64,000 nt of DNA from Chrysemys picta bellii (GCF_011386835.1 NC_088800.1:11742572-11806571), one strand, 5' to 3'; counted from the stretch's first letter, positions 11,410 through 23,440 are shown. Program-made: numbers and translations. Notes: generated by a model from the sequence alone, not told the origin.

Positions 11410-13020
11410 GAGAGGCTTTGGAAAAGCCAGTAACTTATTGACCAGTGAAATCCAACATCCATGGTAGACAAGATCTAAACGAAACTAATAAGATGAGATC
11501 ATGAAACATCTGGGGGAAATCTGAGATGATAAAAAATAGGCTTCCTCCAGGATACAAATCTGAGAAAACAAAAGAAAACAGACAGGGCATGAAGGGGTGT
11601 GTACAGTCTGCTTTTATTTCAAAAGACATGGTACCACACACCAATAGAGATGAGTAGCAAGCACAGCTTACGATAAGTCACCATCCTTGGGTGGATAAAG
11701 GCATTGATTGACTTAGACCATATTACAATAGTAAGGGTCCAGGGGAGGAGAATGACAGAAATGATTAATATGGGGTTCTGTATTAAGGCTTTTTTGCTGC
11801 ATGTGAACGACTTTCAGGACTAACATGGTATCCAAGTTTGCGCAGGACATTTTCCTGAGTGGAATAGAGAACAATATAGCTGGAGGTGATCAAATGCAGA
11901 GACCTAGTTAGAACAGAAGCAAAGACAGCTGCCCGGCCCACAAGACAGCGAACAGTTATGAGAAAATCTGAGAGAATATAATATACAACAAGGGAGACAG
12001 TCTGCAGTATAAATGGTGAGTGGCCAGTAAAGGTATAACAGTAGAGAGGAATATGAAACCATCAGCAGTTGCATACAGCTGCAGTCCAGGACTCTATTTT
12101 TAAAATTATCTATCATACCAATTATCCTTCTGATGAATCTGCTGTAGGCCCTGTAAATTTAGAAGATGCCATTTCCACTGTCAGCAGTTAAATTACAGGT
12201 TCAATCACTTCATCCAGGAGATTGTAAATAAAATATTTGCTGCTCAGTGGAGGAGCTCCCCTTTTTATATTTTAAAGGGAATATGCCCTGGAGCAATCCC
12301 TAAAGGGTTTCTAGAAAGGTAGGAAAACAGAAACAGACTCAAGCAACAACCCACTGTGATTTAACAATGGATGGAGAAAGCAGTTTGGATAAGATGAGAG
12401 AACTCACACCATCCTCACAAGGCGCCCAAACTGGTTTTGTGCATCAGTGGTAGCCCTGTAGAGAACTTGCTGCTGGTGGACAAAGTTGTCCGCTCACATG
12501 GTTTTCGCTCTTCTTTTTGTTCCCAGCTGATGGAAGTAGGTGACGAAATGAAGAACAAAAGCAGCCCATGTGATTATGCTTTCCTTTCCAAAAGGACAAA
12601 GTATTTATTGCTCCTCAGAGCTGGAACGAACCCAAATTCTCCATGTGCATGTCATTTCTGAAAGGGCACTGCATCCAAGGCTGGCCACAAAATTAGTATT
12701 GGGAGTGAGTACATGAATGAATTTCACTGCATCTTCTCTTATTTTCTCATTAGTGTCTTTGCCGCAAGTCTGTCTCAGGACAATTTTATGACAGCAGAAG
12801 TGATGCTGTATTTACTGTCTAATATGGCTAATTTGAACTCAAGCATGCGTGCCGTCTGGTTATAGCTTAAATAAATCTTGGACCAATCAGACACTGCATA
12901 TTTTGTGACTCAGTATAGCAGTTACTTCCCCTGTAGATTGTCAGCTGAGATGGCTATAAGGCCGGCTCCAGTGAGACTGTACTAAACAATAACCACTGGG
13001 GTCAGTAGTAGTCAGTGTTT
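11410..13020. other. no supported feature
   Basis: Mostly AT-rich single-copy-looking DNA. Frames of 69-74 codons have no domains. Confidence 0.4.
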
Positions 13021-13029
13021 GCAGGATTT

Positions 13030-13125
13030 GGGTCTATACTTTCATTGTACCATAGGTGTGCCAGGCACTTTATGAACAAAGAAAAATGAGGACCTTACAG
13101 TCTAAGTCAGGCCTAATAAAGCAAG
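13030..13125 (-). repeat. old LINE 3'-end fragment (L2/CR1-like)
   Basis: ATTGTACCATAGGTGTGCCA, then GGACCTTACAGTCTAA, match the reverse orientation of the GTACAGCACCTAGCA / AATAATAAT 3'-end repeat seen at 40845 and 44815. Confidence 0.35.
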
Positions 13126-13129
13126 TGAT

Positions 13130-13760
13130 GAATTTAAAAAAGGGGGGGAGACATAAGAGTTTTGGAGGACAAAGGTGAAAACAGCAAAAGATCAGGATAT
13201 TCCAGTATGGTTATTGTTATGTACCTACCTTCTTAGAGTGAAGGTTTTGGGGTGGGTAGTTGGTTTGTTTTAGTTAATCTTCTTCCTCCCCCACTAGACT
13301 TTTCTACACACTCATCACAGTGGTATATGAGTGCCTTTTAATATGACTCTATTAACTTTTGGGGCAGTGTATAGACTGGAGGCTGAGATGCAGCCCAAAG
13401 CTGAAGCAGTCCTGTCTAGGGACAGGCTAAGTGGGGTGGCTAACATCACACGCACACTCTGCCAGCCTAACCTTTCTTGAAAACTGAAACCAAACACAAA
13501 CTTTTTCCACTCACTTTTTCTCCTAATTTTCCCATTTCAGCTGGGAGTGACAGTGCCGTGGGAGAGGCTGCTAGCATGATCTTCCTATCTTTTCTGGGGT
13601 AGTTTGGATGAACAAACTTCTGAACTTTTTAAATGTTCACCCATCACTGTCCAGCACTGAATGTGCCACTGTAATTTTCCGTATCCGCTTCCAATTCCTA
13701 GCGTGGCTGAAAGGTGTCGCTCTCCTCAAGCTTCTTTCACTGCTCTCCTTGGGAGAATAT
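13130..13760. other. no supported feature
   Basis: Contains a short G run (13142-13149) and no recognised repeat or gene. Confidence 0.35.
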
Positions 13761-13774
13761 TACACACCCGTGGT

Positions 13775-13897
13775 TAGGGTGACTAGACAGCAGACGTGAA
13801 AAATCGGGACGGGGGTAGGGGGTAATAGGAGCCTATATAAGAAAAACATTCAAAAATCGGGACTGTCCCTATAAAATCGGGACATCTGGTCACCCTA
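13775..13897. mobile_element. 123-bp hAT-type MITE with perfect 8-bp TSD
   Basis: Begins TAGGGTGACTAGA and ends TCTGGTCACCCTA (inverted). It is flanked by CCCGTGGT at 13767-13774 and 13898-13905 (8/8). The interior holds two direct copies of AAAATCGGGAC and a polypyrimidine/purine stretch. Terminal inverted repeats with an 8-bp TSD indicate hAT. It cannot code for a transposase. A second copy lies at 43322. Confidence 0.9.
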
Positions 13898-13905
13898 CCC
13901 GTGGT

Positions 13906-15124
13906 CAGCCATTGTTACCCCAGCAAAGGGGCCGACTGACAACAGCCCCACTAGTAAAACTGCAAAGCACTTATTCTCTCATTCACACGGCAAAGCCCTG
14001 GCTGTTTACTGGAGAAGCTGTGAAGAGAACACGGCCTGGCTGTGATGACTGCCACTGTGTGCAACATACAATCCCTAATCCAAATGAACGTCATGATGAC
14101 CAGACTGACTAAAAACATTTCCATACTTGTTTGTGGGACACAGGACAGCTGTGACTTGGCTACTTCTCCCCCCACCCCCAATTATTCTATCAGCAATATC
14201 CAATTGCACTCCCTGATGCCTCTGAATTCAATACTCTCAAAAAGATTCAGAGCTCATTTCCCTGAGACACTTTCATAATACAAACCTCCTGAGGCAGCCC
14301 AATCTGGCTGCATCATCCATGGTTGAGCATAAGCCAAATAATCCCTGGCAGAGAATTCCTGATGCATTTGTATTTCGTTTTGGCCTGAGCAGTGAAGTTA
14401 TTTTTGAAAGCTGGCTGAGAAAGCACAACTATACAGCAAGTCCTGTGATCCAGTGCCCTTGGTGTCTCCCCAGCCCTTAAACTAAACACAAAAGCTTTTT
14501 AACCCAGAGGGAGGGATTCAAATAGAATCCGCATCCACTACAGTTACATCCCCATCAATACTATTACACGCAATGAGAAACTAGGGAGAAATTTTGCCCT
14601 CGGATACATGGTACGTGCTTCACTTTAATAGGTGTGCTTGCTGGCAGCTGAGGCAGAAGAGTGTATTAGAAAGAGAGAAGAGACCAGAGATGCAAAGTTC
14701 TAATCCAAATACAAACTTCTCTATACTTTGCGAGTGTTTATAAAAAGAAAAAAAATCCCTAATGTCTCAAAGGTATTATTAGGCATTTCAGTGTCACAGC
14801 AGCGTGGTGGTGATCTCATTAATAATACTTAAAAGTTCCTAGGATAATAAACACTTCAGCTTTGGGTTATTTTCCTTATTAGGTCTAATTTTTATAATGC
14901 TAACCACCACACCAGCTGGGTGCTTTAAATACAGAGATTAAAACAGAAATAAGAGCATAATAGATAGTGAGCAACAATTAAACAAAATCAAATTGGCCGA
15001 CTCCTTGCCATGAAGTTCATTCCACTTTAACATTGCTGATCTCAGGAATTATATTGATTGACTGTCATGCACCATAAACAGGAGAGTTAGGATGGGCATC
15101 TATGGGACTCAACAACACACAAAT
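13906..15124. other. no supported feature
   Basis: Single-copy-looking DNA. Overlapping short frames at 13912-14278 shadow each other and have no domains. Confidence 0.4.
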
Positions 15125-15132
15125 GTCTACAA

Positions 15133-15468
15133 CGGTGTTTCCCAAACTTGAGACACCGCTTGTGTAGGGAAAGCCCCTGGCGGGCTGGGCCGGTTTGTTT
15201 ACCTGCCGCGTCCGCAGGTCCAGCCGATCACGGCTCTCACTGGCCTCGGTTCGCTGCTCCAGGCCAATGGGAGCTGCTGGAAGCGGCGTGGGCCGAGGGA
15301 CATACTGGCCGCCGCTTCCAGCAGCTCCCATTGGCCTGGAGCAGTGAACCGCGGCCAGTGGGAGCTGCGATCGGACGGACCTCAGACGCGGCAGGTAAAC
15401 AAACAAACCGGCCCGGCCCGCCAGGGGCTTTCCCTACACAAGCGGCGTTCCAAGTTTGGGAAACACTG
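15133..15468 (+). mobile_element. family P hAT palindrome, type A, intact
   Basis: 336 bp with mirror-image arms around a GGGCCGAGGGACATACTGG loop, which sets the orientation. Ends are CGGTGTTTCCCAAACTT and AAGTTTGGGAAACACTG. Unlike sister copies it has no direct 8-bp TSD. The immediate flanks CTACAA and TTGTAG are inverted instead. The right arm carries a 4-bp AACA expansion near GTAAACAAACAAACC. Confidence 0.9.
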
Positions 15469-15499
15469 TTGTAGGCCATAAAGAGTGCACATTTAAATT

Positions 15500-16145
15500 T
15501 ATGGCATACCCAAGTCCTAAAATTGTTAAAAAAAAACAAAACAACACTCTTCCATGTCCAAAGGTTGGTTGAGCTGCAGAGCACTGTCTCTTGCTCATCC
15601 CGTTGATAAGTATTGTATGTGGAGTTCACCACACTGTAAGTCAGATCCATTAAGAAAATAAGGGCAAGAACCTAATGTTTCCAGCCTTGAAGAGAAGATA
15701 AAGCACTGATTAGTGTCAGGAAATATAAACAGTGCAGAAGCTACAAAGAGGAACAAACCAATTCTAAAGATGATTTTCTGGTCCTGCCTCATCAGAGCTG
15801 AAAATCTTCAGGGGAGGATTTTTGTCTAGTGGGAGAAATCTCCATGGAACAAGAGACAGATGCCTTGGAACTCGCCCCAGGCTCAGCCAGTGCCTTTGAA
15901 GCAGACAGTGCCAATCCTGGGATTCTCCACTGACATGGCTCAAGATGTCAACAGAGTTTCTCAGTGGAATTCTGCCCTTATGTGATGTACTGCACAAGCT
16001 TTTATCTTGGTTGTCTATGGCAGCCTCTCTGATATCAATGGTTTTGCTCAGAAGAGGATTGTCACATCAACTTCAGAGTTAACATTCCCTTGAACACACC
16101 CTCTCAGGATATGCATATTCAACAAGACAACCAAACATTTGTCTA
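15500..16145. other. no supported feature
   Basis: Single-copy-looking DNA between two family P copies. Confidence 0.35.
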
Positions 16146-16157
16146 TAGTCCCTTGAG

Positions 16158-16490
16158 CAGTGCTTCTCAAAGTTGGGCCGCTGCTTGTTCAGGGAAAGCC
16201 CCTGGCGGTCCGGGCCAGTTTGTTAACCTGCTGCATCCGCAGGTCCGGCCGATTGCGGCTCCCACTGGCCGCGGTTTGCAGTCCCAGGCCAATGGGGGCT
16301 GCGGGAAGCGGTATGGACTGAGGGACGTACTGGCCACTGCTTCCCGCAACCCCTGTTGGCCTGGAACAGCGAACTGCAGCCAGTGAGAGCTGCGATCGGC
16401 CGAACCTGCGGATGCGGCAGGTAAACAAACCAGCCCGGCCCAACAGAGGCTTTCCCTAAACAAGCGGCGGCCCGACTTTGAGAAGCACTG
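16158..16490 (+). mobile_element. family P hAT palindrome, type A, perfect TSD
   Basis: 333 bp from CAGTGCTTCTCAAAGTT to AACTTTGAGAAGCACTG. It is flanked by CCCTTGAG at 16150-16157 and 16491-16498 (8/8). This copy fixes the family's boundaries and its hAT-like TSD length. The arms pair along almost the full length. The left forkhead-like word is mutated to TTGTTAACC and the right arm keeps GGTAAACAAA. Confidence 0.95.
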
Positions 16491-16834
16491 CCCTTGAGTG
16501 ATGGCCCTGAATCGGCAAGATGAGATCCAAACTTTCCTAGACTTTTTTTGGGAGAGGGTGGGAGAGAAACAGGGGGAAAGGAGCTAGTTCAGATCTTGTG
16601 CTGTACTTTGGGCTAATTCTAGTGACATTTCCAGACCCAAGAGGTTCTGATTTTCTTGTAAATAATCAGATGTTTATCTAAAATAAAACTTTTAGGGTTC
16701 AGTCATCACTAGCTGCCAACTGGGGAGCCAACTCCTGCAGGAGAATGGACCACCAATGCTGCTCTATGATGCAATCAAAGGAGAACTCCACCTAAAATAG
16801 CAATATGTAAAGATAATTAAGAGTCTTTGATTCA

Positions 16835-17000
16835 TAAATTTTTTTAGGCCAGATGGGACCATTATGATTATATAGTCTGACCTTCTGCATAACACAGACC
16901 ATAAAATTTAATCCAATAATTCCAACACAAAGCCCAATAAAACTTGGTTAAACTGCATGGCTTTTAGGAAAATATCCAGTCTTCACAGAACACTGAGTGA
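16835..17000 (-). repeat. CR1 LINE 3' fragment
   Basis: TTAGGCCAGATGGGACCATT, then TATAGTCTGACCTTCTGCAT, match the CR1 3'-end pattern (GGCCAGAAGGGACCAT...CTAGTCTGACCTCCTG) also present at 35909. Strongly 5'-truncated and non-coding. Confidence 0.6.
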
Positions 17001-17112
17001 TGGGAGAATCCACCACATCCCTTGGGGGGTGGAGGGAGGTGCCTGTGTGTGTGCACCATCATAGAGATGAATAGAAAGAAATATGGTCTGTTCCACAACC
17101 CTCTTCATCCAG

Positions 17113-17148
17113 CAAATATTAATTCCATAGCAAATATTAATTCCATAG
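17113..17148. repeat. exact tandem duplication, 18-bp unit
   Basis: CAAATATTAATTCCATAG occurs twice with no gap (17113-17130 and 17131-17148), immediately before the SINE at 17153. Confidence 0.9.
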
Positions 17149-17152
17149 CATA

Positions 17153-17340
17153 GGACCATGATAGCTCAGTGGTTTGAGCATTGGCCTGCTAAACCCAGGG
17201 TTGTGAGTTCAATCCTTGAGGGGGCCACTTGGGGATTTGGGGCAAAATAAGTACTCGGTCCTGCTACTGAAGGCAGGGGGCTGGACTCGATGACCTTTCA
17301 AGGTCCCTTCCAGTTCTAGGAGATGGAATATCTCCATTAC
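17153..17340 (+). repeat. turtle tRNA-derived SINE (Cry-type), tail type 1
   Basis: The A-box-like TAGCTCAGTGG (17162-17172) and B-box-like GAGTTCAATCC (17205-17215) show the tRNA-derived pol III head. It is followed by a GGGGGCC linker and a LINE-like tail (CAAGGTCCCTTCCAGTTCTA, then GGAGATGGAATATCTCC). Tails of this type let a SINE borrow the machinery of the LINE it resembles. No obvious TSD. Confidence 0.85.
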
Positions 17341-17344
17341 AGAA

Positions 17345-17725
17345 ACACAGAAGGCAAACTGAGTGAGGTAGGTCACCCTCTCTCTGCTGGATCCTTTGGT
17401 TTCATTTTACTTCACAAGTGAAAGATTTATCTTGGAAAGACATTTCTCACCCTCTGTCCAACTGGCCGTCTATCAATAGGGGACCCGTTTTAGGAGAAAT
17501 TCCTTTAGCAGCCAGTGCAGAGAGCTTTCCTTGGTCCATTAGGGACACCTGCTGAGAATCACTCAAATTGTAAATGGACAGTTGTTTCCTTATCAGGAAT
17601 ACAGCAATTAAACACCTGGGCTCCCTCATTCACTGATGAGGTATATTCAGAGGAACTAGAACAGATTACCCAATCATGTAAACCCATTCCGGGAATCCAG
17701 GATGAGCATTTTTGCAGCTTGATGC
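17345..17725. other. no supported feature
   Basis: No repeat or gene is recognised. Confidence 0.35.
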
Positions 17726-17727
17726 TG

Positions 17728-17949
17728 TATTTAAACTCAAAAAGAACAGGAGTACTTGTGGCACCTTAGAGACTAACAAATTTATTAGAGCATAAGCTTT
17801 CGTGGGCTACAGCCCACTTCTTCGGATGTAGCCCACGAAAGCTTATGCTCTAATAAATTTGTTAGTCTCTAAAGTGCCACAAGTACTCCTGTTCTTTTTG
17901 CGGATACAGACTAACACGGCTATTACTCTGAAACCTATTTAAACTCAAA
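17728..17949 (+). mobile_element. snap-back Penelope-like insertion, 14-bp TSD
   Basis: The identical 14-mer TATTTAAACTCAAA stands at 17728-17741 and 17936-17949. Between them are two 71-nt arms, 17739-17809 and 17829-17899, that are reverse complements at 70 of 71 positions around a 19-nt loop. They are followed by a single unpaired end, 17900-17935 (CGGATACAGACTAACACGG type). The unpaired end matches the right end of the copy at 45541. A direct TSD with one unpaired terminus suggests one target-primed insertion whose 5' part was copied in reverse. Confidence 0.85.
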
Positions 17950-17954
17950 CTACC

Positions 17955-20900
17955 TAACCTAATATTCTATTAATCTAATAACCAAGCACCCATTATTTGA
18001 AAGAGCGTCAGAGACAATAGCTTGTTGGCATTAGACGTTTTTCTCAACAGCTGAAGTATCCTTTTAACGAAAAAGAAAAGAAACAAAGCATTGTATTGAT
18101 TTTGCATGTAGAATTATCAGGGAGGAACAGCAGTTCTTGGACAATGCGGGGCTTCTAAGCTGTTTTTCCATGAATATTTCTGTCGTCCCTCTCTTCTCAC
18201 TCGCTCATCCTCTAGGATGTTCTGTTTTTCTTTGCCCAAACTTGTTGGCTCCTTTTATCTGGCCTGGCCTGGTGTGGGTTTCCACTGTATTTTGAATTGC
18301 TTTTGCATAGCCTCCTGGATCATCGGTTGGGAGAGGCAATCTTTCTAAAACATATTAAAATAATATTTTTAAAGTGAATTCGGGACTGGTGAAAGACACT
18401 GGATTGACAGCCCTTTGTCTGGATTCATTTAAACTGTGCCTGCTGAAGTGTACAGACACCATGTATTGACATTTACATGCAAATACTCATTGGCCGTAAT
18501 TAATTCTTCCCCAATACATTCAAACTTAATGTTCTCTGTACCCCTGAATTCCTTTCCACTCATTCAGCCAGCCTACATATCACGTGACTGAGTGTGGAAT
18601 AGATAGAGAGATTAGACAGATAAGAAAAGTCTGGCAGAACTGATAGGTTTTGCAACCCGTTCTGAAGATCAATACAATCAAGCTGTGATGAGCCAATGTG
18701 GGAAGCAGATTCCAGTGCTGAGACAGACTCTGGAGTGAAGATGTGTACCTACAGCCTCCTCTGAGCCCTTTGCCCAATCTCAGTTGCCATATCACAGGAA
18801 GAGAGGGCTGTCTCCATATGAGAGGTGGAGCACAGACAACAATAGAACAAGCTTCCGCCACACTATTCTGGTAACGTGTCCTGATCCAGATCAGAAGGAT
18901 GGCACCTGCCTATAGAGTGAAGCAAATGCAAAAACTCCTATGGTCTCCAATGTGATCCAGAAACAATAAAACCCGAAACTTAACCATCCTAGTAGCCTCT
19001 TCTGAGCAGACTGCATTGCTCTGTTTCTCACTGGCCTCTCTCGTGTGAGTGGCTTACCTCTCTGCTCACAGTCATGATGTTGTATCAGCTTCAGTTACTG
19101 GAGCTTTTCTTCTGTTTCATTTGGATTAATGAGTCAAACATTCCTTGAAGGCCATAGCCCAGCAAGAACGAAGGCAGGTTTCCCAGATACACATAATACC
19201 TGCTGCAAGGCAACGCCTGCTTAAATCACCAGAGCATTACTGCAGCAGAGGGACTAGAAATCCCTTTCAAACACGTTTGTTAGCTTTGCTAGGGTGTTTG
19301 GTTTTGGGGTTTTTTCCCCCTGCTAAATATATAAACTTGAAACTGGCAAGTCTGTTGATGTAGCATGTTTGTTTGATGAACTGTATTGTGCCTTTTAGTT
19401 TTGTAAATTCTGTTTGCTAGTCCTTGGGAAGAGACTGTCCTTTCCCCACTGTTGGGTTCTGATGGGGACAGAGCTATGCAGCATTTGGTCATTCACTGCT
19501 CAACATGGGAATGAGCTGATTGAAAGTCAAAGCTCATACTGTACTGGGAGCTCTGCATGGCTCTGTATCATAACCTTCAATCCTTTAGAATGAGGGCTGT
19601 TGCTAGAACAATTAAAACACGCGGGCACTACCCGGAGAAAGCAAAAATCAGTTCACAGCATCAATACAGAGTCAGTTAATGATGTCCCTGGAAGCAGAAT
19701 TTGAAGACCTATCATTGCCATGCACTAGGTAAAGCTTATGGGGGTAATGACAAGATGGGGTGGTTTTCCTTTTATTTTTCTACTTTTCATGTACCAAGTG
19801 GTGGATAATAACATGAGAGGACTCTGTTACTCAAACTAAACTGGCTCTGTTTTAAAAGAACTATTTAGAAAGATGTTATAACTGCAGCTAGCATTTAAGC
19901 CATGTGGACACAGACTGACTTCCTGGAGCCTCCTCCAAACTCTTCCGTCTTGAAACTTGCACTCCATCCTTTCAGATGAGATGAATTCCCACAATCCATA
20001 AAAGCATCTCCTTATCCAGCGGCCTAACAAGAAGATATGAGAGTTACTACTATTACTACTGAAATTAAATGGAGGGTCTCTGTTAGATGAAACGGTAAAT
20101 TCCAACAAGCAGGAGGTGACTGGACTGAGATGCACCAATCATTTCACATAGACCAAACAAACCCAAACAGATGGTAATGACTTTCAGTGAATACTAACCC
20201 AGGCCAGAAGATGAAAGATTCCATAACCCATTACAAATCCCAACCCCTGAGCCATCCAGTCTGGCCAGTAACTTCTACAAAGAGATAGAAGAGGACATCA
20301 GAGGAAGCTGCCTGTGTTTTTTTCCTCACTACCTACCCTGGCATTTATACTATGCTTATTACTGCAGTAGCCATGTGCCTCTACTGTTCTACTCTATAGA
20401 TTAAAATGTAAGAGCTACAGGTGGTTCTGAACCAAACAGTTGCAGAAGTTCAAACTGTGTTCTGTTCTTACATGGCCCCTTTCACCACAATGTCTGAGAT
20501 CGACATCTGAACCCTGTGGCTCAAACCCAGCTCTTCTGAGTGTCTATGAAACGTACACAATCCCGGCTGTGCTTCACAAGTTTTAGCCAGATGGCCATTC
20601 CAATTGGCTTCAATCAGAACTGTGCAGCAGAAATCCCACACAACGCTTCTAGCAAACAAAAGTTCTCCAGAGAATCAGTGTGTCCCACAGACAGGAAAAG
20701 GGTCATGACCATGAGAAATGGGTTCTCAGTGCTTTCCCTTCACACACACGTCCTTACGCTCTCTCTCTCTCTCGAACAGCTGTGAACCAGCTGAAACACA
20801 AGAATCCAGCAATCTCTCTCCTCCAGACTACACAGTCCATTCAGGGTTCAAGTTGATTACACAGTTATTTTTTGTAAGAAAAGTTGAGTGGGAGAGACAA

Positions 20901-21225
20901 ACAGGTTTATTTCTCACCCGGCTACATAACGGATTACTAAGAGCACCAACTCATCCGTCTTTGCACTATTTTACCTTCATTACAGAAGCCAATTTTCACA
21001 AGTCTGATCTTTAACTGCTTAGAAATGAAACTGTTCAGAGTTGGGGTACGCTGCAGAATTAGACTTCCGTTCTCCAGGGTACCCTGGCTTCAGTTGTTCC
21101 TTGTTTAACAGTCACCAGTGCAGCTCCTTCTCCAACCCCAACCCCACTGAATTCCATAGCTACTCTCCCAGACCCTCTTTCGAGACTCAAAGAGCAAAAC
21201 CCAGGACAAAGATGGAAATGATCAA
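17955..21225. other. long stretch without recognised repeats or genes
   Basis: About 3.3 kb of mixed composition. I recognise no repeat family and no coding exon. Frames up to 100 codons lack domains. A short CT run lies near 20758-20773. Confidence 0.4.
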
Positions 21226-21228
21226 AAC

Positions 21229-21405
21229 CAGTGTTTCCCAAACTTGGGACGCCGCTTGTATAGGGAAAGCCCCTGGCGGGCCGGGCCGGTTTTTTTACCG
21301 GCCCTCTCCGCAGGTCCGGCCAATCGCAGCTCCCACTGGCCACGGTTCACTGCTCCAGGCCAATGGGAGCTGCTGGAAGCAGCACGGGCCGAGGGACGTA
21401 CTGGC
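21229..21405 (+). mobile_element. family P hAT, type A, left half only
   Basis: Starts CAGTGTTTCCCAAACTTGGG and runs in family order to GGGACGTACTGGC. It stops about 6 nt beyond the centre of the palindrome. The right arm is absent. The junction continues into the 11-bp repeat AGCCAGAGTCT. Confidence 0.9.
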
Positions 21406-21433
21406 AGCCAGAGTCTAAAAGCAGCCAGAGTCT
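21406..21433. repeat. 11-bp direct repeat at a hAT break
   Basis: AGCCAGAGTCT occurs twice, separated by AAAAGC, exactly where the half transposon ends. This is typical of a repair junction. Confidence 0.7.
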
Positions 21434-21489
21434 GCAACAAGGTGGGCTGGGTCTTTCTTTCTTCCGTACCCTCACCCTTCCCAATTCCT

Positions 21490-21600
21490 CCTCCTCTGTT
21501 TTATGCCTTGTGTAGCTCCTTTCCAGTTTTTCCACGTCATTTTTTTTTAAATGTGGTCTCCAGAACTGGACACAGGATTCCAGCAATGCTCTCTCCAATG
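21490..21600 (-). repeat. CR1 LINE fragment (C-terminal RT region)
   Basis: CCAGAACTGGACACAGGATT, then CCAGCAATGC, and the preceding TTTTCCACGTCAT correspond to the same part of the CR1 at 33955-34010. The minus-strand translation contains a CVQFW-type motif and KKNDVEKLER. It carries frameshifts and a poly-T expansion. Confidence 0.65.
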
Positions 21601-21607
21601 TCTAGGG

Positions 21608-21918
21608 CAGGGGTCGGCAACCTTTCAGAAGTGGTGTGCCGAGTCTTCATTTATTCAGTCTGATTTAAGGTTTCGCGTGCCAGTAATGTATTTTAACGTT
21701 TTTAGAAGGTCTCTTTCTATAAGTCTATAATATATAACTAAACTATTGTTGTATGTAAAGTAAATAAGGTTTTTAAAATGTTTAAGAAGCTTCATTTAAA
21801 ATTAAATTAAAACGCAGAGCCCCCCGGACCGGTGGCCAGGACGCGGGCAGTGTGAATGCCACTGAAAATCAGCTCGCGTGTCGCCTTCGGCACACGTGCC
21901 ATAGGTTGCCTACCCCTG
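21608..21918. mobile_element. 311-bp non-autonomous hAT element
   Basis: Ends CAGGGGTCGGCAACCTTTC and AGGTTGCCTACCCCTG are inverted. TSD GTCTAGGG (21600-21607) / GTCTAAGG (21919-21926), 7/8. The AT-rich interior is unlike family P, but the terminus is nearly the same as family P type B, so both probably used the same transposase. It has no coding capacity. Confidence 0.88.
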
Positions 21919-21929
21919 GTCTAAGGAGA

Positions 21930-22550
21930 CAATAATATCTCCCTACTCCTTATTCCCCTGCTTATATAGCCCAGAGTCACGGTAGCCCTCTTAGCCACAG
22001 CATCAAATGTTTCCCTTTTCTTTTGAATCCCAACTGGCTGTCAGGGAGTGGCCCCGGTGAACACGGCTCTGCTGCTTATCTGAGTCCCAAGGAAGAGCTA
22101 GGGCTGCTGCCATTTGTTTGTTCATGTCCTTGTGAGACAAAAGCATTGAATTAATTGCTTTGAAACAACTCCCCCACCCCCCAAAAGTAATTACATGGGT
22201 TTTAGAAATAGATTCATGAAAAGTAAAGGTCAGCTCTTTGACCCTGACAGTTTTGACAGCTTCTCTTGCCAAAGTGAAGAGGATTTATAAGATATCCCTG
22301 GCTGGATTTCTGTGCCCCTGCATGCTTTGTGTTCTTTAATTAGCAGAACTGTGTAGCTTTGCTTTCTGGTGTTGTCACCCCAAGAACTCAGTGACTGACA
22401 TTTGATCCACTGAGAGAGAGAGTACGGTTTATTACGTAGCTAATAATGCTTTGCAATTATATACTGGAGCAACTTTCATCCGAGTATTATATCTGAGCGC
22501 TTTCTAAGCGTTAGTTAATTAAGCCTCACAACATGCTAGTAAGTCAGGAA
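21930..22550. other. single-copy-looking DNA with TAATTA-type words
   Basis: No repeat or gene. Words such as TTTAATTAGC and GTTAGTTAATTAAG are homeobox-core-like but common in AT-rich DNA. Confidence 0.35.
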
Positions 22551-22559
22551 TGCAGGGGC

Positions 22560-22665
22560 AGGTGCTGAAGAGGTGCAAAGTGTTATTATTATAATTGTTA
22601 TCACTGCCCTGTAAAAACTGAGGTACAGAGGCACTAATGACTTCCCTTCCTCTTCCCCCCTATCC
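22560..22665 (-). repeat. possible MIR-type fragment
   Basis: ATTATTATAATTGTTATCAC, then CTGTAAAAACTGAGGTACAGAGG, resemble the reverse-oriented MIR 3' half. Confidence 0.35.
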
Positions 22666-22936
22666 CCAACCCCGCCCCCAAGACCATACAGCATGATAGA
22701 AGAGCAACCGGGGGGAAAATCCAGCAGTCCTGATGACCAAAATAACCATATAAAAATACAAAAGTGATGACATCTCACTGTGAAGAGAGAGAAGCTGCCT
22801 GGGAATGGGGAAAACTTCTTTCTCATTGGAAGGGCTAATCATAGCAAGCACTGAGCAAGGGAACTGATTTTTATAGACATATTCTCGTCTTTCGTGTTTG
22901 CCCGAGTATGGTGACCCTCCTTGAAGGGGATATTGC

Positions 22937-22980
22937 AGTGGTTCTCAAACTTTTGTACTCCAGTGCTTTGGAGGAAATAT
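22937..22980. repeat. hAT terminus remnant
   Basis: CAGTGGTTCTCAAACTTTTG is a typical hAT left end related to family P type A. The sequence after TACTCCAGTG does not follow family P. No right end was found nearby, so it is probably a solitary fragment. Confidence 0.5.
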
Positions 22981-23244
22981 CCAGGATGTGAGAGGGTCTC
23001 TCACATGTTACCATCAAGATTCTCATTCTAAAGCAATGGCTCTTTTTTGGAAGTTAGAAAAAGGTCAATTAACTTTCCCCTTCCATTTATATTTATCATC
23101 TGCGTTTCCGCTTCTGTCATACTAACCACATGGAACCATGACGTGCTATCCCTGACTTAGGATGTGGAATCCCATGCATGTTACGTGCCCAGAAATAACT
23201 TTGTCTAAATTGGGCAGATAGAAGGGGACAAGTGGGGCAGAAAA

Positions 23245-23440
23245 ACAGTACTGTGATTAAGGGACTAGCCCATGACTTGGGATACTGGAGTCCAATTCCC
23301 ACGTCTGTCACAGTCTCCCTGTGAAAATGTGTCACATAATCTCGCTGTTCCTCCATTCCTTGTTTCTAAACGGGAATTAATACTTTTCCCTTGTATGCTT
23401 CACAGGAGCTTTGAGAGGATAAATACTTGGAAACTACTGA
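23245..23440 (+). repeat. MIR-type SINE
   Basis: The order ACTTGGGATACTGGAGTCCAATTCC, GTCACATAATCTCGCTGTTC, CCTTGTTTCTAAACGGGAATTAAT, GCTTTGAGAGGATAAAT follows the MIR consensus from the core to the 3' end, read with several substitutions. Confidence 0.55.

Noticed and set aside
15065..15650. Overlapping frames of 108-137 codons on both strands, recurring at 16090, 21041, 23691, 28242, 41832, 44899, 49391 and 61410 with similar peptides
   Set aside because: The similar peptides come from translating the family P palindrome in several frames. They are not a protein family.
17153..17230. A/B-box sequence as a possible tRNA gene
   Set aside because: It continues into a SINE body and LINE-like tail, and a second copy exists at 34474, so it is a SINE head.
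17728..17949. Palindrome at 17739-17899 as an assembly artefact
   Set aside because: A 14-bp direct TSD surrounds it and the unpaired end recurs at 45908, which an artefactual inverted join would not produce.
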